The notes under the pieces were generated by a model. The model saw nothing but the letters and a program-made list of their open reading frames with translations. It searched no databases and had not been told where the DNA came from. A DNA stretch of 64,000 nucleotides. It comes from Coprinellus micaceus. Its lineage: Eukaryota > Basidiomycota > Agaricomycetes > Agaricales > Psathyrellaceae. The DNA lies in contig OX596344.1 in NCBI GenBank assembly GCA_951394405.1, positions 248,001 through 312,000 on the forward strand, in the 5' to 3' direction. Positions 62,406-64,000 of the stretch are shown piece after piece (position 1 is the first letter of the stretch; each line of letters begins with the position of its first letter). The position numbers and the translations under genes are program-made.

Positions 62406-64000
62406 TTAGTTACTGTTGGGCACAGGCTGGCAAACAGTACATGGAGGAACTATATAAGGGTTTCTGGGAGGGTCCCATTGCACACTACCCACCTTACTGA
62501 ACTTCCACCTGACATCATCATATGACAAATTCTGCAATTCATCAAGCTCTACTTCTTCCAGCTCATGCACACACCACCCAAGCTCCTTCGCTTTGGCCAA
62601 AATCCCTGTCCTCCAATGGATACATGCAGGATGGCAGTTTGAGCCTGGTGCTTGGTGCAATGCAGGTTGGGTTGAAGAGGCTGTATCTGAGCCACACTGA
62701 ATTTTAAATGGTTAGGTTGGCATATATTGGGATGAATTTGATATTGGTTGTGGCACTTACCCCCATTGCCTTATGAATTGTCCTGTATATCGCTTGAACC
62801 AGCTCTACATTATATCCCCAGTTCTCTCCAGATGACTTGGTACTGTTGACATTGCCACTGTGAGGTAGGCCTGACCCATCAGAGTAAAGTTCTGAGAGAG
62901 AAACTGTGGTCCACCAGGCCGCATCACAGGAGGCAAGCTCAGCCTTGGAGCTCTCACTCAAAGAGGCCAAGGTCTTTATAGACTCTTCAGCAACCACATT
63001 GAGCCAGAAGAATGACCTGTGGAATCTGGCAAGGTCTGCAGGGACAGAACAAGGAACAGCAGGTCCCCTATCTAAACACAATGGATTGCCACATTAGTCA
63101 ATGATGGAACAAAAGACAAGAACAGATGTGACCCACTTTTCAGGATCACAAAAATTCTTTCTGCAATGAAGGAATCATATGCTGCTTTGGGGACATAGTG
63201 GTCCCCACATCGGGTTGGTGAGGACAAGAAGTCGGTCAGTGATTTGTGGTAGATTGTGATAGGGGAGGTGGTGTCTTTTGGTGGTGGGATAGAGATGAGG
63301 GAAGAAATGGGCGCCAAACGATAATTTAGCTCTCCCTCCACGTGTTCGAGGAACTGCCGCCAGAATTGGGCAGGAGGGGGGCCATGACGTGTCCATGGAT
63401 GAATCGCAGATGTTATGCAGAGTATCCACTTTGCCATTTGATGAGGGTCGTCCTGAGTGTTGTGGGCACGCTTGAGGATATGGTGATACAAAGCATCAAG
63501 TGTTGCAAAAGGGTTTGTCCCAGTGTTCAGTTGCCGCAACTGCAAGACCTCAGCCAGTTGAAGCTGAGGTACGCCTGCCTCAACCCATTGAATGATGGTG
63601 GTAGGGACAATGAATTGCCCTGAGGACATCTCAACAAGGCGGTTGAGGACAGACTGCCCAGGCCAAGAGGGGCTGGAGATACCAGAATGACGTCGTATAT
63701 GGGCGAGCTTTGACACAAGGAAGCGCTCAATGTCTGCATTGGGGTTGTACTTGGAGTCAAGGAAGAGTCTGACAGTGGATGCTTGAGCCTCAGCATTGAA
63801 GAAGTTGGTGATGTTGCGCTCTGGGTGGCTGATGATGAAGATACGGAAAGGGAAGGAGGGTTCTTGGGACAGGATGAGGAGAACTTGAAGAATCTCGACT
63901 TGATCATCTTCAGACGCCCTGGGTGTTTGCCACTCCATTGAGGCACCGTCAGCACGAGGCTGCACTTGCAATGCAACAACTTCATCCAGCCCATCGACAA
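62406..64000 (-). CDS. NACHT (STAND) NTPase protein, copy 3, cut by the window end
   Basis: 3' part of a third member of the family at 36749 and 42332. Exons seen on the minus strand are 64000-63137 (partial), 63071-62761 and 62696-62406. The NACHT part starts in Walker B (VDGLDEVVAL) and has FIISHPERNI, MSSGQFIVPTTII, LDALYHHILKRAH, QFWRQFLEHVEGELNYRL and YHKSLTDFLSS. Exon 3 has CDAAWWTTV and IYRTIHKAMG. The last exon has CHPACIHWRTGIL, WCVHELEEVE and CTVCQP. Intron phases agree with the other two copies. The stop TAA at 62406-62408 lies only 11 nt from the hAT remnant. The 5' part with Walker A lies beyond the window. Confidence 0.87.

Noticed and set aside
1..64000. CRISPR arrays, bacterial operons or ribosome binding sites
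   Set aside because: The DNA is eukaryotic with spliceosomal introns throughout; no regular direct-repeat and spacer arrays were seen.

Overview
The window reads as nuclear DNA of a basidiomycete fungus, most likely a saprotrophic Agaricomycete. The evidence is the gene content: intron-rich genes with 50-70 nt GT-AG introns, an AA9 copper monooxygenase, a CFEM/GPI protein, F-box proteins of the mushroom type, NACHT (STAND) NTPases and a KDZ transposon with CxC5/CxC6 cysteine clusters. I rebuilt all exon structures by eye from splice signals, reading frame and comparison between paralogues inside the window. No database search was run.

Layout. 0-3 kb: two tandem three-exon paralogues of unknown function, whose middle exon resembles the first exon of the NACHT genes further right. 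5-6.3 kb: a complete 3-ketoacyl-CoA thiolase. 7-24 kb: a run of small secreted-protein genes (7019, 8981, 13745, 14469-15302, 21939-22368, 23527) and an AA9 LPMO (11554-12502), interleaved with three F-box genes that all carry lesions. 24.5-29.3 kb: one multi-pass membrane protein gene split by two TA-flanked inverted-repeat elements (3.16 kb and 450 bp). 30-42 kb: two DUF4140/DUF4139 paralogues (30193-32897 and 39748-41930), a secreted alpha/beta hydrolase and a NACHT gene. 42.3-45.1 kb and 62.4-64 kb: two more NACHT genes of the same family, the last cut by the window end. 49.9-55.8 kb: a KDZ-type transposon with a damaged transposase gene and a convergent zinc-finger-like gene, bordered by inverted GGTCCG-rich arrays. 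55.8-62.4 kb: repeat-rich DNA with two hAT-type MITEs that have perfect 8-bp target duplications, a 92-bp hairpin MITE and a hAT transposase remnant.

Genes that may work together are the three NACHT proteins, which share an uncharacterised C-terminal Cys/His module on its own exon, and the two stand-alone N-terminal-like genes at the left end. The DUF4139 paralogues sit beside the NACHT genes, and one of them contains a GLFG-repeat linker like that of FG nucleoporins. Active remodelling by non-autonomous DNA transposons explains most of the broken genes.
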